Assembly (NCBI GenBank): GCA_026419785.1
Contig: JAODTK010005783.1
Coordinates: forward strand, 310,001 to 374,000
Source: Sclerodactyla briareus
Lineage: Eukaryota > Echinodermata > Holothuroidea > Dendrochirotida > Sclerodactylidae
Reading direction: 5' to 3'
DNA length: 64,000 bases
Part shown: positions 1 to 12,900 of the stretch, piece by piece
Layout: each line of letters opens with the position of its first letter
Numbering within the stretch: the first letter of the stretch is position 1
Notes under the pieces: model-generated
What the model saw: only the letters and a program-made list of their open reading frames with translations
Database searches by the model: none
What the model was told of the DNA's origin: nothing
Program-made: the position numbers and the translations under genes

Positions 1-1803
1 ACCATAACATTAGCATATGAACGGCCACACATGTGTCCAAGTCCTTCCTCCCCATGGCCTGATAGCCCAAAAAGGTCTGAGGCAGACTTCACTATAGGTG
101 GTGTGGAGCGAAGAGAATCCCGGGGTTTGGTACCCCATGATCACCGAAAATGGTTATTTATGAGCAATGAAATGACTAACGAACACACGAACCAAGAGTC
201 CTGAGTCTGAGAAACATTTTGGGAAGATTAGACTTCTGCGTGTGTGCCAACAATTCAAATCGTTTACTCATCGCGAATGATTCCAGAAGTTCTATCAGGG
301 AGGGTGGATGTAGGCGGAAGTAGGTCTGATCGTACGATAGAAGTTATTTGCATTCCGAACCTAGATCATTGAAAATGTAATTTTGGCCTACTGGGATGAA
401 TGAAAATGAACGCAAACACGCGGCCACAAATCAGGCTGTCATTACAGTGTGGGAGCCGTGGCAGTGATGGAACGGATAGCCAAACAGAGTCGGCGGATCC
501 AAATAGAGTCGGCGATTGGTAATGGATATTGGGAGGGGGCCACCTATTGCTCGAAAACCATTAGCCTTACTGCCAGGGGTACAGGGGCGAAGCGCCCTGG
601 AGCGGGGCCATTTGCGTATTCTAGTTAGGAGCTCCAGATAGGATAGTTGCAGGACAGCGTTTTTAAAAAACAGTTATCCAATTCATTATGAAACCAGAGT
701 AGTAAACTTTTGTACGAACATGGCATCAATAATATTCAAATTGTACAGATTCGAGGTAGCGAATCCCTTCCTTTAAATGTAAAGTTATGTTACTCTGACG
801 GATTCTCCTCTACTATATGCATGGTGGGTAATCCTGTGTTTCGTGGTTTGATTCTCTGGAGCTGATCATTGGGAATTACTGAGCTGCAGGCGAGAATAAG
901 CAACATGAATCGGTCAGTGTTTCCAAGTACTGGCAATTATTGGAATCTTTCTTGATACGTTGACTTGTTGTCTAGTAGTTCCTTTTGCTGCGCAAAAACA
1001 GTTTTCGACCTGCCAAGTTCACTTTACCTGGGTAACCAAGCAACGTTATTTTCATCATTAAAATATTAATATCTCGACAATGCATCTTGTTCATTTATCA
1101 GCGAGTAGGCGATACGTAAAGAGGCCGGTCTGCCATCAAAAAATTGAAATGTCTGTCGCATTTCACTATCACAAAGTCGTAGTAAAACAGGTTTATTTGA
1201 GACATGGATGGTCTCCCATCACATGCTTATATCAGATATTCTCAGAGGTGTGCTACCGTAACATGTTTACCCAGTCTCAGAAGAGATGAACATGTCCTAC
1301 TGTATAAATTGAATGAAAATGACAACGCGTGAGATATCCCCTCGTGGGAACGGAGACTCGAGAGAACATATAGTTGAAGTAGCGCCATCATTTTCACTAT
1401 ACACGATGCATGCTTGTCCCTGAAGTAGCTAAAATTCGCACAAATTGCGCACCGCCGGAAATCGAGCCATCCGTACATACGGTCCCGGATCGATTCTATT
1501 TTCGTATTAATCAGGTGTACATTTTCTTTGACAGTTCGAAAATATTCAGGCAAGCTGGAAGGTCGCTAGAGGTAGAGATAGAGAAGGTGGTGTGGGCGGG
1601 GGTCCTTCTCAATTTGCAACATTTAGCATAGTTCGGAATTGCAACCACCGAACATGATGAAAAGGGGTCTGCATTCCAATTTCTAAAGAAAGTCAAGCTG
1701 CGCCGCAACTTAGTGGGTTATTTGACGTTGAACGGTAGGGCCACCTTTTGACAAAACAATTATTAATACTGTTTTGAAATTAGTTGTGAATGCTATTTTT
1801 ATT
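1..1803. other. Non-coding, unique, CpG-rich
   Basis: No recognisable gene, RNA or repeat. Short open frames overlap on both strands without splice context. Confidence 0.6.
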
Positions 1804-1912
1804 TCTCGGAAAATTCAAAGATGGGGTGTCAACCCGTAAATGTAGAAAGCTTGCGCTTAGCTGGCGCACCCCGTGCCACAGGGAAAAATCAAATCGCGCC
1901 GGGATTTGCTAA
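1804..1912. repeat. Direct repeat, copy A
   Basis: ctcggaaaattcaaagatgg, acccgtaaatgtagaaagc, ccccgtgccacagggaaaaa and tcaaatcgcgccgggatttg recur at 2843-2956. Confidence 0.8.
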
Positions 1913-2427
1913 GAAACAAGTGCAAGTCGGAAACGTATTGATAGATGCGGACGGAAATATTCCTGTGGCGATCCACTGAATATGTTCTTAACCCATCAAA
2001 CATTTATTGTTTATTAACTTTAATTGACCTTTACTGACAATTGTCAGAACCTTGGAATGGCTTGGAACATGTGCTACTACAGTAGCCCAATTATTGCTAT
2101 CGTGCCCAGCACAAAGTACCCAACTAACTCATTCCTAGGACTGTATATGAGCTATATAATACCCAACAAAACTTGATATGTGTACCCAGCACAATTCCTA
2201 GGCCTAGAGTGGAACTAGTGGAAATCCCCCTGTCTTCCACAACCTCGTCGCGCACCGACAAATTAAACAGTCTCCCAATTCAAGCGTCATGTCTGCCAGC
2301 TCGCTTGAATAATGTAAACAAAACAACTCTCACAGAGGAGTTAATGGGAAGGGCTGTGGGTAGACAAATCGGGGGAATTAATTGCGAATTAATTGAAATA
2401 TAAATCACACTGTGCAAAGCAAAAAAA

Positions 2428-2640
2428 TATTTAACTCGGCCTAGCCAGTGGAATGCTTCATCCACTCACCATTCAACCTGATCGCATGTACGGTTCAGAG
2501 TACGACCTGAACCGTGACGACAACAGAATTTACGAACTAACGACCGAACAGACGCAACGAACGAACGAACGAACGAACGGACGGACGGAGAGACATGATG
2601 CCTGTAGAAGCTGCTACCCGCAGCTAAGAAATCAATTCCA
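2428..2640. repeat. Dispersed repeat with (AACG)n, copy A
   Basis: gaatgcttcatccactcacc, gatcgcatgtacggttcaga, an aacg microsatellite (2556-2589), gagacatgatgcctgtagaa and cccgcagctaagaaat all recur, diverged, at 8075-8250. Confidence 0.85.
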
Positions 2641-3064
2641 ATTGGATTTCATTCGAAAGGAAATTCTGACTGATTACCGAGACATAGAAACTGCATACTC
2701 TTTGTATATTAAAGCTCTTGTATAGTTTTGAGTCGCGCCGCCAATTCGTGGTACCGATGATGTAAAATCAGTTCCAATTGGATGTTATTGACTGTTTGAA
2801 AGGTGAGACCAGCTAATTACCTATTGACATAAGCAATTAATTTTCCGGAAAATCAAAATTGAGTGTCACAAACCGTTACATGTAGACAAGCCGTGCCGCT
2901 TAAACGGCGCGGCACCTCGTGCCACAGAGAAAAAATCAAATTGCGCCGAGGTTTGATGAGAGAAGAAAATAATTACAATGGATTTCATTTGAAAAGAAAT
3001 TCTGATGATACCGCGACATAGAAACTGCATATCTTTGATAATAAAGATTCTTTTATAGTTTTGA
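2636..3064. repeat. Pair of ~95-bp direct repeats
   Basis: 2636-2730 and 2972-3064 share attggatttcattcgaaagg/atggatttcatttgaaaag, gacatagaaactgcatac and tatagttttga, about 336 bp apart. Confidence 0.8.
2843..2956. repeat. Direct repeat, copy B, with GC-rich hairpin
   Basis: Matches 1804-1912. Within it gtgccgcttaaacggcgcgg + cac (2892-2914) forms a strong hairpin. Confidence 0.8.
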
Positions 3065-4009
3065 TTCTTGTTTTTTGCCATCTCACTCCCTTTTCGGCTT
3101 TTTTTTAACTTTTATAATTCATATTAGTAAAGAAGGGTTTTCTGAAGGAATTCCAATTGAATCGCCGAACTACTAAGTAAGGAACTCTAAATTTTCAGTG
3201 AAACAACAGTCAAATTAACAATTTCTTCTTTTTTGTGACTGCATGACTTTTTTGGGATCCGATGTTGCCATTTTGACTCCAGTTACAGCTATAGCCTACA
3301 TGGCTACGATCCCCTGTACCCCAGCCACGAGGCACGATGTGATCGAGCAAATGAATGCCCCCTATTACCAATCCCCTTATATAGACCCAAAGGAAGTCTC
3401 AATAAAAGACCAGCTAGGAAGAACTTGGGCCCCATCCAGCGAGGAAAAAATTTGGCTTGTTACACCTGCCAGGATCGCCAGGATGGCACTTGCCTGCCCT
3501 ATTTGCAAACGTCTGATGTGAATTTTAGTGAAAGCGGAATGTGAAGAGTTGTCACGCATCTTCGGCATCTTTATATTTTTGTGAAAGAAAAACGGTCAGC
3601 AAAGTGATTACAACCAATAATACCAAGAACCTCTTGCAAGTTTACATTGGTGAAAACGGTGGGAGCAGGAACCCAACCTCCTTCATTTTAACCATTAACG
3701 TCAGACGGCAAAGTGACAATATGCGAGATAGGCCTAATGTACACACCTGGTGGAATGTGGAGGATGATTTTGCCAGTTATCAAAACGGAGCACCTCCATC
3801 GCTTGGAACAGACTGGAGGAAATTTGAGAGAAATAGGTCCATCAGATTGCAGGAAATTACGGTACTTTCGGTACTGGACGTCGAATCAGTGGCGGCGAGC
3901 GGGCGGCAGGAGGGTGGGGTCCTGAATATGTCATAGGGTCATTACTAGAGGAGCAGAGAGGACAGCATAGGTTGAAGCGTAGCGTACACGAATTTTTTTC
4001 TTCAGAAAT
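3065..4009. other. Non-coding or unrecognised; two open frames
   Basis: Plus-strand frames of 92 and 131 codons (3243-3521, 3541-3936) have no motif I recognise and no splice or promoter support. Confidence 0.5.
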
Positions 4010-4425
4010 AAGGCTTCATAGATCCAGGAAAAGCACTTCCCGGTCTTCCCTAACATATTTTAGGAGCTGATGCAGTGGCGTAACCATAGTTTCTGTAGAG
4101 GCGCTGGACATCGAAATGGTGGGCTTGTCATTATTCAATCAACTTACCAAGATCTTCAAAAGTTGCCTAAATTTCATTGAAGATTTCATGTAGCCCTACT
4201 ACCTACTTGCGAAAAAACACAATTTTCAATTTTTGGGGATTTCAAGGGAAATGAAAGGGTGAGAATAAGGCCCTAGAAGCCACGGAAATGCACTTTTCGT
4301 CTTCCTGACCGATTTACGGAGTGATGCAGGCGCAGCCTTATATTTTCGGTAGAGTCGCGGGACATTGAAATGGTGGGATTGTCCTTATTTTCCAATTAAA
4401 ATACCCAAATCACAAAAAGGTTGCC
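4010..4425. repeat. Two-copy ~255-bp tandem repeat
   Basis: gatgcagtggcgtaaccata, gtttctgtagaggcgctgga and catcgaaatggtgggcttgt (4069-4129) recur as gatgcaggcgcagccttata, tcggtagagtcgcgggacat and tgaaatggtgggattgtcct (4323-4385). Confidence 0.75.
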
Positions 4426-4941
4426 TCATGGATCCCAATGATGTCAGTGCAGGGCCTACGAACCCTGGAAACCAACTTTCTGTGCCCCAACAATTGGTAG
4501 TTTCCTACCGAATTTTCGATCTCGAAAAACACTGGGGGGGGGGATTGCCCTCTATCTCTCGTCTTGTACTCTAGCTATGCCGTTCGCTTGATTTCCCGCC
4601 TGAAACCGAATGTTTCATTGTTAAGTTTGGGAATTTTTTTCTTAATTGTTTCAGAAAATGGCTTAAAAATTTGTATGTATCCTGAATTAGGAACCAAAAA
4701 CCCAAACTGTCGCGAAGAACGGTCAAACTCACCCTAAAAAAATGTCAAGCCCCGCGCCTTATTTCCCCTTTTGCCAAACTGCCGACAGACCCGTCACCTC
4801 ACCCAATTGACCGATGGCTACGGCCGTCCGCTTATTAATTTTTGCCTACGTGCCATTATCATTCCGACGGGCTGTATGGGCCAATAGATTGAAGAGCCAA
4901 AAGTCCGATTAAGCCGATAATTAAAGTCTGGCTTCCGGTGT

Positions 4942-5112
4942 TTTTCTTTCTATTTCCCTTTCCATTCCCTGTCTCCCCCTTTCACTCCCTTACTTCCCTT
5001 ATCCTTTCCCTTCCCTCCCCTCTTCTTCTTTTTCTCCTCTACTCTTTTTTTCCTCCTCTCCCTCTTTTTCCTCCTCTTCTTTTCTTCCTCTTTTTCCTTT
5101 CTCTGGCCGACA
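4942..5112. repeat. Polypyrimidine (CT-rich) tract
   Basis: About 170 bases almost entirely of C and T on the plus strand. Long open frames across it are compositional. Confidence 0.95.
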
Positions 5113-8074
5113 GAAGACCTGACATTTCCGACGCGACCAAAATTAATTGGGGGGGGGGGTGCACCCCCCACAACACCCCCCGCTCTCTACGGCCCTGCAT
5201 GTGGGGTTGGCGATCGAGTATTGGCCGTTTCTGCCGCCTTGAGGGTGTCCTGTTTGGGGCGGATACAATTATATTTCAGTGTGCATGTATCAGTGTAGGC
5301 GGTGAGAGGTCGGAGGCATATGTCGGGATTTTTTTGAACCGTCCTTTTGAGAAACTGGTCCCTTGAAGACCGGATTAACGACTTGGCCGATCCGGCTAGT
5401 TTGCCGATTTCTCTGACGCAGAGATTGTGACCCTCACTTTCGTGAAAGAATTGTTGTTCTTTGGTTGGCATCCTTCAGTAAATTATGGCATCCATAACCA
5501 GAGTGTGTTTCATTAAAGTGGCACTCGGTCGTGCAGTTTATCAACCTGGGATAGAGAAGTGAGGTGCGACCTCACTGCCATGATGCTCCAATTGTCAGCT
5601 GCGAACGTTCCCAGGTACAACCCAATACTCATGTCTCTTCAGTTTGTACCATGTGCTGGGGTGAGGGCAATTACACCAGGACGGCAAACATGGTTTTCCT
5701 TTGTTCGCTTCTCCTGTTCCCGGTGGAGTACATCAGGTACGATTCCTTCGAAGCCTCTAGTGCTGCGCTTGTTCCAACCTTTTTTCTCCCCATTTTCCGC
5801 CGCTTCGCTTTTCGCTTGAAGGCCGTTCCCCTAAATGAAATACATTCTATTTGAAGGTTGATAGGCGGCCGGGGAGATGCGGGGAAGGGTTCAAACTAGT
5901 TCTAGTAATGTGTTTGTAAACAAGGAGTATTCACACCTCAAAATCCTGCAAAAATGATTACCGACTTTGTATACATTTTTTTTCCTTTTTCTCTCATCTC
6001 ACCCCTCAAATCTTGAAAATTTTCCACCTGGGGGAAATTTCCCCCTGGTTGGGAACCACTGCTCTAGTGAGAATCGACCCCTCGCCTGACCTATCGACCC
6101 CGATCTCCAGGTGTTCATGCACCGACCAGTCCTAACATAGGCCGCGGGGTGTTCATGATACTGATGTCTAGTCTGCTGGTTCACTGTGAGTAACATTATT
6201 TAGGACTCTCTGACAAAGACATTAACACCTCGTGAAGTGATCAAGTAGGGCCTACATAGGATATCAGTGTTCAGTAGCTGCTTGACACGTATTTGCTCAA
6301 GAAACCATAGTCAGTTTGGGCGCTTCAATCGCAATATCCCTGCTTCAGTCTTTCTCATCTGTAGGCCTACACGTACGGCGCTTTCTTTTATCTCCCAATT
6401 CTTTTCCAGGCCGTTGTTACATACACGGGACCTGCCGCAGCGGCTGCTGTGGGAAACCTACCTTGTGTCAACTGAAATAGCTTAATGTGGGGAGTTCGGC
6501 AATTACAACGACAAACCCATGTAATGAATAATATCACGATCTTGAGTATATTATTCCCTGTTCCCAGAAAGGCATCCCCCTTTCACACTGCGCGAATAAC
6601 GGAACTATTCACGGTGCCTGGTAATTCGCACTTGTTCCCCGTCGAGTATAGACCCAGCTCATGAATTATGCTGGACCTCACTTCGCAGGTTCAATAAAAG
6701 GTCAGGTTCTTTGTTGTCACGAAGGAAGCGCGTGAATCAGTGACCCAATCTCGCAAGGCCAACTGAGCATGGGGTTATCGTGTTTGTTTTGTGTTGCATG
6801 CAGTCAATGCAATGAGTGGGTTGTGTTTCAAGCTTGACGGTCAGGTTGATTGTGTTCAAAATCTAAGCAGAGCAGAATGCCGATGTACTGACTTCTCGAC
6901 CTGATAGGCCTCATTTTTGTTGCAGATATGCCCACATTATTGAGCCTATCCCCGCGTAAGTGCTATTTAGTGACAGTATGTGTGGGCGTGTTACGCGAGA
7001 CCGACGCCGAGCGGGAGATCGCTGGTACCAATGTTCTCGGTGAGTATGGCTATTACTTTGATTATATGGGCCTGACGGCGTAGCAAATTCCATTAGTTAG
7101 TTCCATTATGCGTATGTTTGTCCGGGCTGCCTGTGAAAATCCATATTTACGAAAACAAACGGTTGAAGTTTCAGGAAAGAAAACCAAGTCTATCGAAATA
7201 CCATGAGAATGCAGCAGCCCATGCACTATATTGTCGTAGCTTGCTTATCAGCTTAGTAGGAAGATACTCCATATGAATTCATTCTCGCGGTGACACGCAT
7301 CTGTATACGCATTGGTACATGTGCTTTTTCGCCTTTTCAGTGCTGGTTGTTTTTCATTTATTGTTATGCCTCTGTGGAACCCATTCCCATCTTGGGCAAA
7401 CTAAATAGGACATATTCACTGGCCTGACACTGTCTCCCGCTCAGTTCACGTAATTGGCGTATTTTCACATGCGCACGCTACCGAACCTATAGTCGTTAGG
7501 CCCATGGAATCCCATCCTAAAGCGTCAGTGTTTAGTTATGATGGGTCTCCCCCCCCCTTCTCCCCACATCTGGCTAGACGTACTAAAGGCGTCATCGTAA
7601 TTCTTAACATAACAAGTGGCAAGTCGGAACGTCTTGGTAGCTGCGGACAGCATAATTCCCGTGGCGAAATACCTGTCAAATTTGTTTTAAAACAGTGGAA
7701 CCACACTTCCCCATTCCCACATAAAATGGCTCCCTGACCCCTTGTTGACACTCATAATTGAACCACTCCACAAGTTATCATTAAACCGCGTTCCGTGGGA
7801 GGGGGGGGAGGGCCCAGGCCCTAGATGTAATGTACACAATTCTGCAGAGTCAGGACTGATGTAACGAGGGCGAGATGTGATGAAAGACAAATTATCTTCC
7901 CCTGCATGGACAATAGGTTTTATTGTCAACTAGGCTTCAGACCTGGACGCTTCTGACAGATAAGGTAACTACTGCTCCGTAAGATGGGAATGTAAACAAC
8001 TTGTCTGAGCTCAAATTAAAGTTGGAAATGGGGTATTAATTGGATTTAATTAAATCTAATCATACTATGGCGAA
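5113..8074. other. Non-coding stretch
   Basis: Apart from the palindrome at 6026 and G/C homopolymers (5150, 7545, 7801) I see no gene or repeat. Confidence 0.55.
6026..6067. mobile_element. Palindrome plus hAT-like terminal sequence
   Basis: acctgggggaaatttccccctggt (given as acctgggggaaatttccccc + tggt, 6026-6049) is a near-perfect palindrome. It runs into ggttgggaaccactgctcta (6047-6066), whose complement agtggttcccaacc resembles hAT-family terminal repeats. A similar tagtggttcccaagctttg is at 60474. No second end or TSD was verified. Confidence 0.35.
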
Positions 8075-8250
8075 CATAAATTAGCTAGGATGCCAGTAGC
8101 CTTCATCCACCTACCAGTTTCAAAATGATCGCATGTATGGTTCAGAATTTATGAATGAACGTGACTAACAGAGGGGAGGACTAACTAACTACAAACGAAC
8201 GAACGGAAGGTGAGACATGATGACTTGTAGAGCTTCTCTCCCGCAGCTAC
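8075..8250. repeat. Dispersed repeat with (AACG)n, copy B
   Basis: ccttcatccacctaccagtt, gatcgcatgtatggttcaga, acaaacgaacgaacggaagg, gagacatgatgacttgtaga and cccgcagctacaaat match copy A at 2428-2640. Confidence 0.85.
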
Positions 8251-8595
8251 AAATACACAACGGAACCGTTCAAGCGATTGTCTCATCAGCAGTCCGTGGG
8301 CCTTATCATCAACTGGACTGGTAGCCTATTCGGCCTAGCCATTCTATTTAACTTCTGAACATAGCCTATACAGACGAGACAACTAGACCGTCTTCGTATC
8401 AACAGGTCCCTAACGCTTGTACTCTATTTAGGGGTCAACTTAATATCTAATAGGTAACTGATTATTACGCGAGGTACCTCCATTGCGTGCAATAGGAATT
8501 ACAGAATGCGATTGAACTGCATGTCATGATGAAATATAATCTGATCATTGACATTTGATATGATAGGCATTGATCAACTGGTGAAGGCCTTAAAG

Positions 8596-9907
8596 CGCTG
8601 TTCCCACACTTGGTGCGATACGACTAACATACTATAATTTATCGGATGGATGTTCCACCTTGTTCGTAAAAATGTCGTACATAATTTTATATCGGACGTC
8701 TCTAGCGCCTAACATAACGGAGAGAGGAGTGGGATTTTAGTTGAGAGAAACACAAGTTTACCCCTTTTGTCGCTCAGGCGGTGCAATAGCTGGTCGCAAG
8801 AGTTTTTGAGTTCCAAGAAATTGTAATTTCAAAGCAATTCGAAGCACGTGTCTTTCTCGGTACTTGTAGGAAGCGTGGAGAAGCGCAATTGATCACGAAT
8901 CAGACAGCTGACCTCACCATCCCCGCTTTTACCTTTTCGTTAGAACCCCAGTCTTAATTAGCATCGGTATCCAATAATACGGCGAGTTTGAGGTAGCCAA
9001 GAAAGCATTCAGTCACTTGAGTCAATTTAGCCAATTGAGCTGTAATTTTGAGCTTGGTTACTCTGCTCAGAACATGTCATTAAACTACTGTCTACGGCTC
9101 CACCCGTGTAACCTTTCTTCTTTGCTTCTTTCTTCAACTGAATCTACAAGACATAATAACTGGCGGCAATTTGGAAAACCCCAAAAATTAACCCCCCAAC
9201 CCCCACCCCCCCCCCCCCCCCACCCCCATTGCTTATTTCCGTTGCCTCTTCCGTTTCTAATTCCCGCCGCTAAGGGGAAGTTTCCCGTCAATCACCCAGC
9301 CTGTGGATCGAGACCCCCAGGAAAAAAACCTCCTACCCTGCTCTCTCTCAAACAGCCACAACACCCCCTCCCACTCACTACCACACATACTCCTGCCTTT
9401 GTGCATGTCATACGATACTTGGTATTCGCCGACGCAACATGACTCCCCATAACCTCACTGGTCACGTTAACATTGTATATGGGATGGCAAGGTCATTGAT
9501 TCGAAACTGAAATAATGTTTCGTAGGTCCATGCTGACGGCTAGGAACCGAGAAGCTCAATCAGAGGCCAATTCTTCCCGTATCCTCACTACCCAACACAT
9601 CATCAAAACTCCGATTTTATCAACTAAAACAACTTTTCACGCTAAACTTCCCTAATAGCCTGTTTGGCGTCCATACTCTTTGCAAGAATTGGCGCAAGTT
9701 TTATTCACTGCATGCGCAATTTATTATTCGCATCCGATATTTATCGTACGATAAAGTTGAATATTTTCAACTCGCCGTCCGATAAATTTATCGTATCGTA
9801 TCGTATCGCCAGCAGGTGTGAACACAACTATTGAAAATAACACTTAACTCGACGTCCGATAAAATTAACGTATTCGATTCGTATCGTATCGCACTAGTGT
9901 GAACAGC
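8596..9907. mobile_element. MITE-like inverted repeats (…gcgatacgatacg…)
   Basis: ctgttcccacacttggtgcg + atacgactaac… (8598-8650) is an inverted copy of ctcgacgtccgataaaatta + …cgtatcgtatcgcactagtg, tgaacagcct (9848-9908). A third end-like copy lies at 9768-9826 (ccgtccgataaatttatcgt…gcaggtgtgaacac). Either a 1.3-kb element has TIRs at both ends, or a solo end at 8.6 kb and a nested MITE pair at 9.7-9.9 kb. No transposase ORF. Confidence 0.6.
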
Positions 9908-12900
9908 CTCTTCAGGGTGCGTGTTATTCTGTTCGTGTCTGGTCATTGTAGGTGGGGACGTGCTATGTAAAAAAAAAAAAAGTTAGGTTACAGCATGTGG
10001 AAATCGAAGACGGTAAGTTGTGAACAGAATCTGCGCGCGAAGAAGTGTCTGTTATGTTCACGGTTTGTCCTCATTAAGTCATAACTGCGCAAAAAGATGA
10101 ACTGCCTAAAATGTCAAGTTGAGCAGGAGTTGTATATATTGTATTGTAGGAAACAGTGCAATGAGTAGTTGGTGTTGGGTTTTTGGGGGAAGGGATTCAA
10201 GAACTGTGGGTTAACCGTTTACCGCCAATCCCATGTATGTTACGAAAAAAACCAAGGAAATGGGTTAGATAAGTGGTGGGCAGAGAGTATTTGTCCGGGA
10301 AAACTGCCAAGAGGACAAAAAATCGAGCAAAATATCGAATAACATATGGGTGGAAGCGGACTAGTTGGATTAGGGAAAAAGACTTGAATCGCCGCACATT
10401 TGTGCCCGATACCGGGATTGTTACCACCAGCACCCCGATTTCTTTTGCGCGTACGCGCGAAGTCCGATTCCTCGTTCACATCAACTGCGTGTAAAGCCAA
10501 AATATTCGGGGGTTGGGAATGAGCTGGCCCCAGACATCGTTAATATATCAATGAACATAGTTCCAGCGCAACTGACTTCAACAGTTGTAGAGGGCCCAGA
10601 GGGCAATGTTCTTCCCATACATACTGCCATCACACACATGGGCGTTACCAGGAAACGGCCTTTTCGGCGGGCCAAGAATTAAAAAAAAATCATGGATAAC
10701 TTTCATTGGAATGGAAATTTCCGGAAGGGAAATGGTTTTCCGACAGCTCAAATGGCTCAGGAAGTGCCATTTCTGTCAGCTGGGGTCTTTAAGGCTGAAT
10801 TCCAAGGAAATATACTAAGTCAATCTTGAGATGGGGCAATTTCAATCTTTTATGGACATTGCCCACCATGTCGAAAAACTGTGGCTACGCCACTGCAATC
10901 TCCCACAATAAGTCGAAATGTGCCATTTCCTGCCATCAGGAGGCTAATTCGCTAAAATTTGCCGTGCCGCCTAAGCACCCAACCGATTGTGCACTCCGAG
11001 TACACTGGAGGCATGGCGCCCGACCCCTAGCACATAGTCAAGCCCCCAGCGCTCCCCACTCCTGGCTACGCCATGGGGTGGAACAGTTTTTGTTCATGAA
11101 TGAAATTTATTTCTCTCATTCTGAGTGTAGGTGAAATAACTATAGCAAATTGTGCCGGAGTGGTAGGGTTTAATTTGTAAGTGAAACTCGCCAACATGTA
11201 TATTCCACCTTTGAACAATGACAAGCTATGATAGATTTATTTATCAGAAGGACGACATCCATGACCATAAGGAAGGGGCAGGTTTATTCCGAATGAACTT
11301 CCACGTTCCAAAATGCAAAATCTGCGATGGTAATGCGGGTGGGATCGCAAGGGGGTGGGAAAAAAGTTGGTACTGAAAAACTATTTCATGTTCTACAAAC
11401 ATGCAAAATATTCGTTTCGAGTACACACAAAGTTAGCGGAAATTAATGACCTTTATGTATTTTGGGACCACCTGTGGTCTACATGTACCAAGTTCGTTAA
11501 AAATGCGGCACAGCGAAAAAGCTGAATTTTGCAAAGGACCTGAGATCAAGACCAAATAAAGACAACAACCACAAGTTTCGTGTGGTAAACCGACCAAAGT
11601 AAGAAAAAGCGGAATATCGCAAAATTTTGAATTCGGGACCTCGAAATCATTGCCACGTTATGATGTTCTCGGAACCATCTAAAGGTCCACAACCCACCAA
11701 GTTTCGGGAATCGGACAACTTCATTTTTCGCGTGACACACCCGAATAGAGGAGCAGTCACGGCACGCAAGGTAACTCGAGCTATTCGAGAACACCCGGGC
11801 GGGAATGTGGGACAAAGTTGAACGATAACAACGTTTTTAAAAACTTATTGCGCTAACAATTAACAATAATCTATAACAGGTCTTTAGTGTGCTATTATTC
11901 TGCATGGAAAAATGTGTGGTGACTAAAGATGAGTAAACTTTCCATATGGTGCCTAATATATTATTATTTTATTGGTGGGAAGCTGTTGAACTCAACAGTT
12001 CTATATGACCGCCAAAAACAATGATGGCATATGAATCCAAGTAGGATTGCATGGGTATTCAGCAATATGGATTTGGTATGATCTGAAACAGGATCAGAGT
12101 CATGAACCCATAGACGATATTTTACTGGTTCGCCCTTTTCCTTCGCAACTTGTGAAATGTACGCCTACACGAGCGGGCATACCAGCAATCACCCCCCCCC
12201 CCCCCAAAAAAAAAAAAGAGGGAAAAATATGATAAGTAACAACTACAGTTATGGAAGGATTTTGGTAGAAAATTAAAGTGATCCCGTAAATCCTTCAATC
12301 TGTGACATCTGGGGGGGGGTTCTAGAACTAAATATGACTTTCTAAGGCCTGATCCGATAAATTTCAGAAGTAGACTGAGACTGGACATAGTATGCACTAA
12401 TACGTGTGTAAAATAAGGAATTAGCGAAGTAGGTACAGAAGATTATAAGCGAATTTAACTGAATTACCGGTTATTAAATTTTGACTTTTGGTGGACGCGG
12501 GAGTATCTGTGAATTCTGCAAATTGTAACCAAAGCATTATGCGCCCCAACTCTATAATAGATAATACTCAATTATTTGAATATGAAATGCAGCAAAAGGT
12601 AATATAATTATAAAATTAGGTCATTTTGAAATGTTGACATTATGTCTAACTTTATGTCGAACTGACTCCTACACCAACGAGATGTGGACTACTATGGGCT
12701 ACAGGGAGTTTTGATGTGTAGGGTTACGGTACCGTTCTAGATGTTGAGACTTGAAAAAGTGCTTTGAGTGATAAGTTCCAACGTTACTTATGGTAACGAG
12801 GCTCGTTATCTGTTCTTCGTGGTCATCACATTTTGGTTGACACGGAAAATGCTAGGGTCGTATGCGAGTCGCCACCAAAGAATGTTAATTGTGACCCTTT

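Noticed and set aside
2556-2589. Short-period repeat considered as CRISPR-like
   Set aside because: It is a simple AACG microsatellite with no spacers, in a eukaryotic context.
4938-5366. 142-codon Phe/Leu/Pro/Ser-rich frame
   Set aside because: The first ~55 codons are a CT tract. No start context, conservation clue or splice site.
9017-9442. 141-codon proline-rich frame
   Set aside because: It spans a poly-C tract; the remainder is not protein-like.
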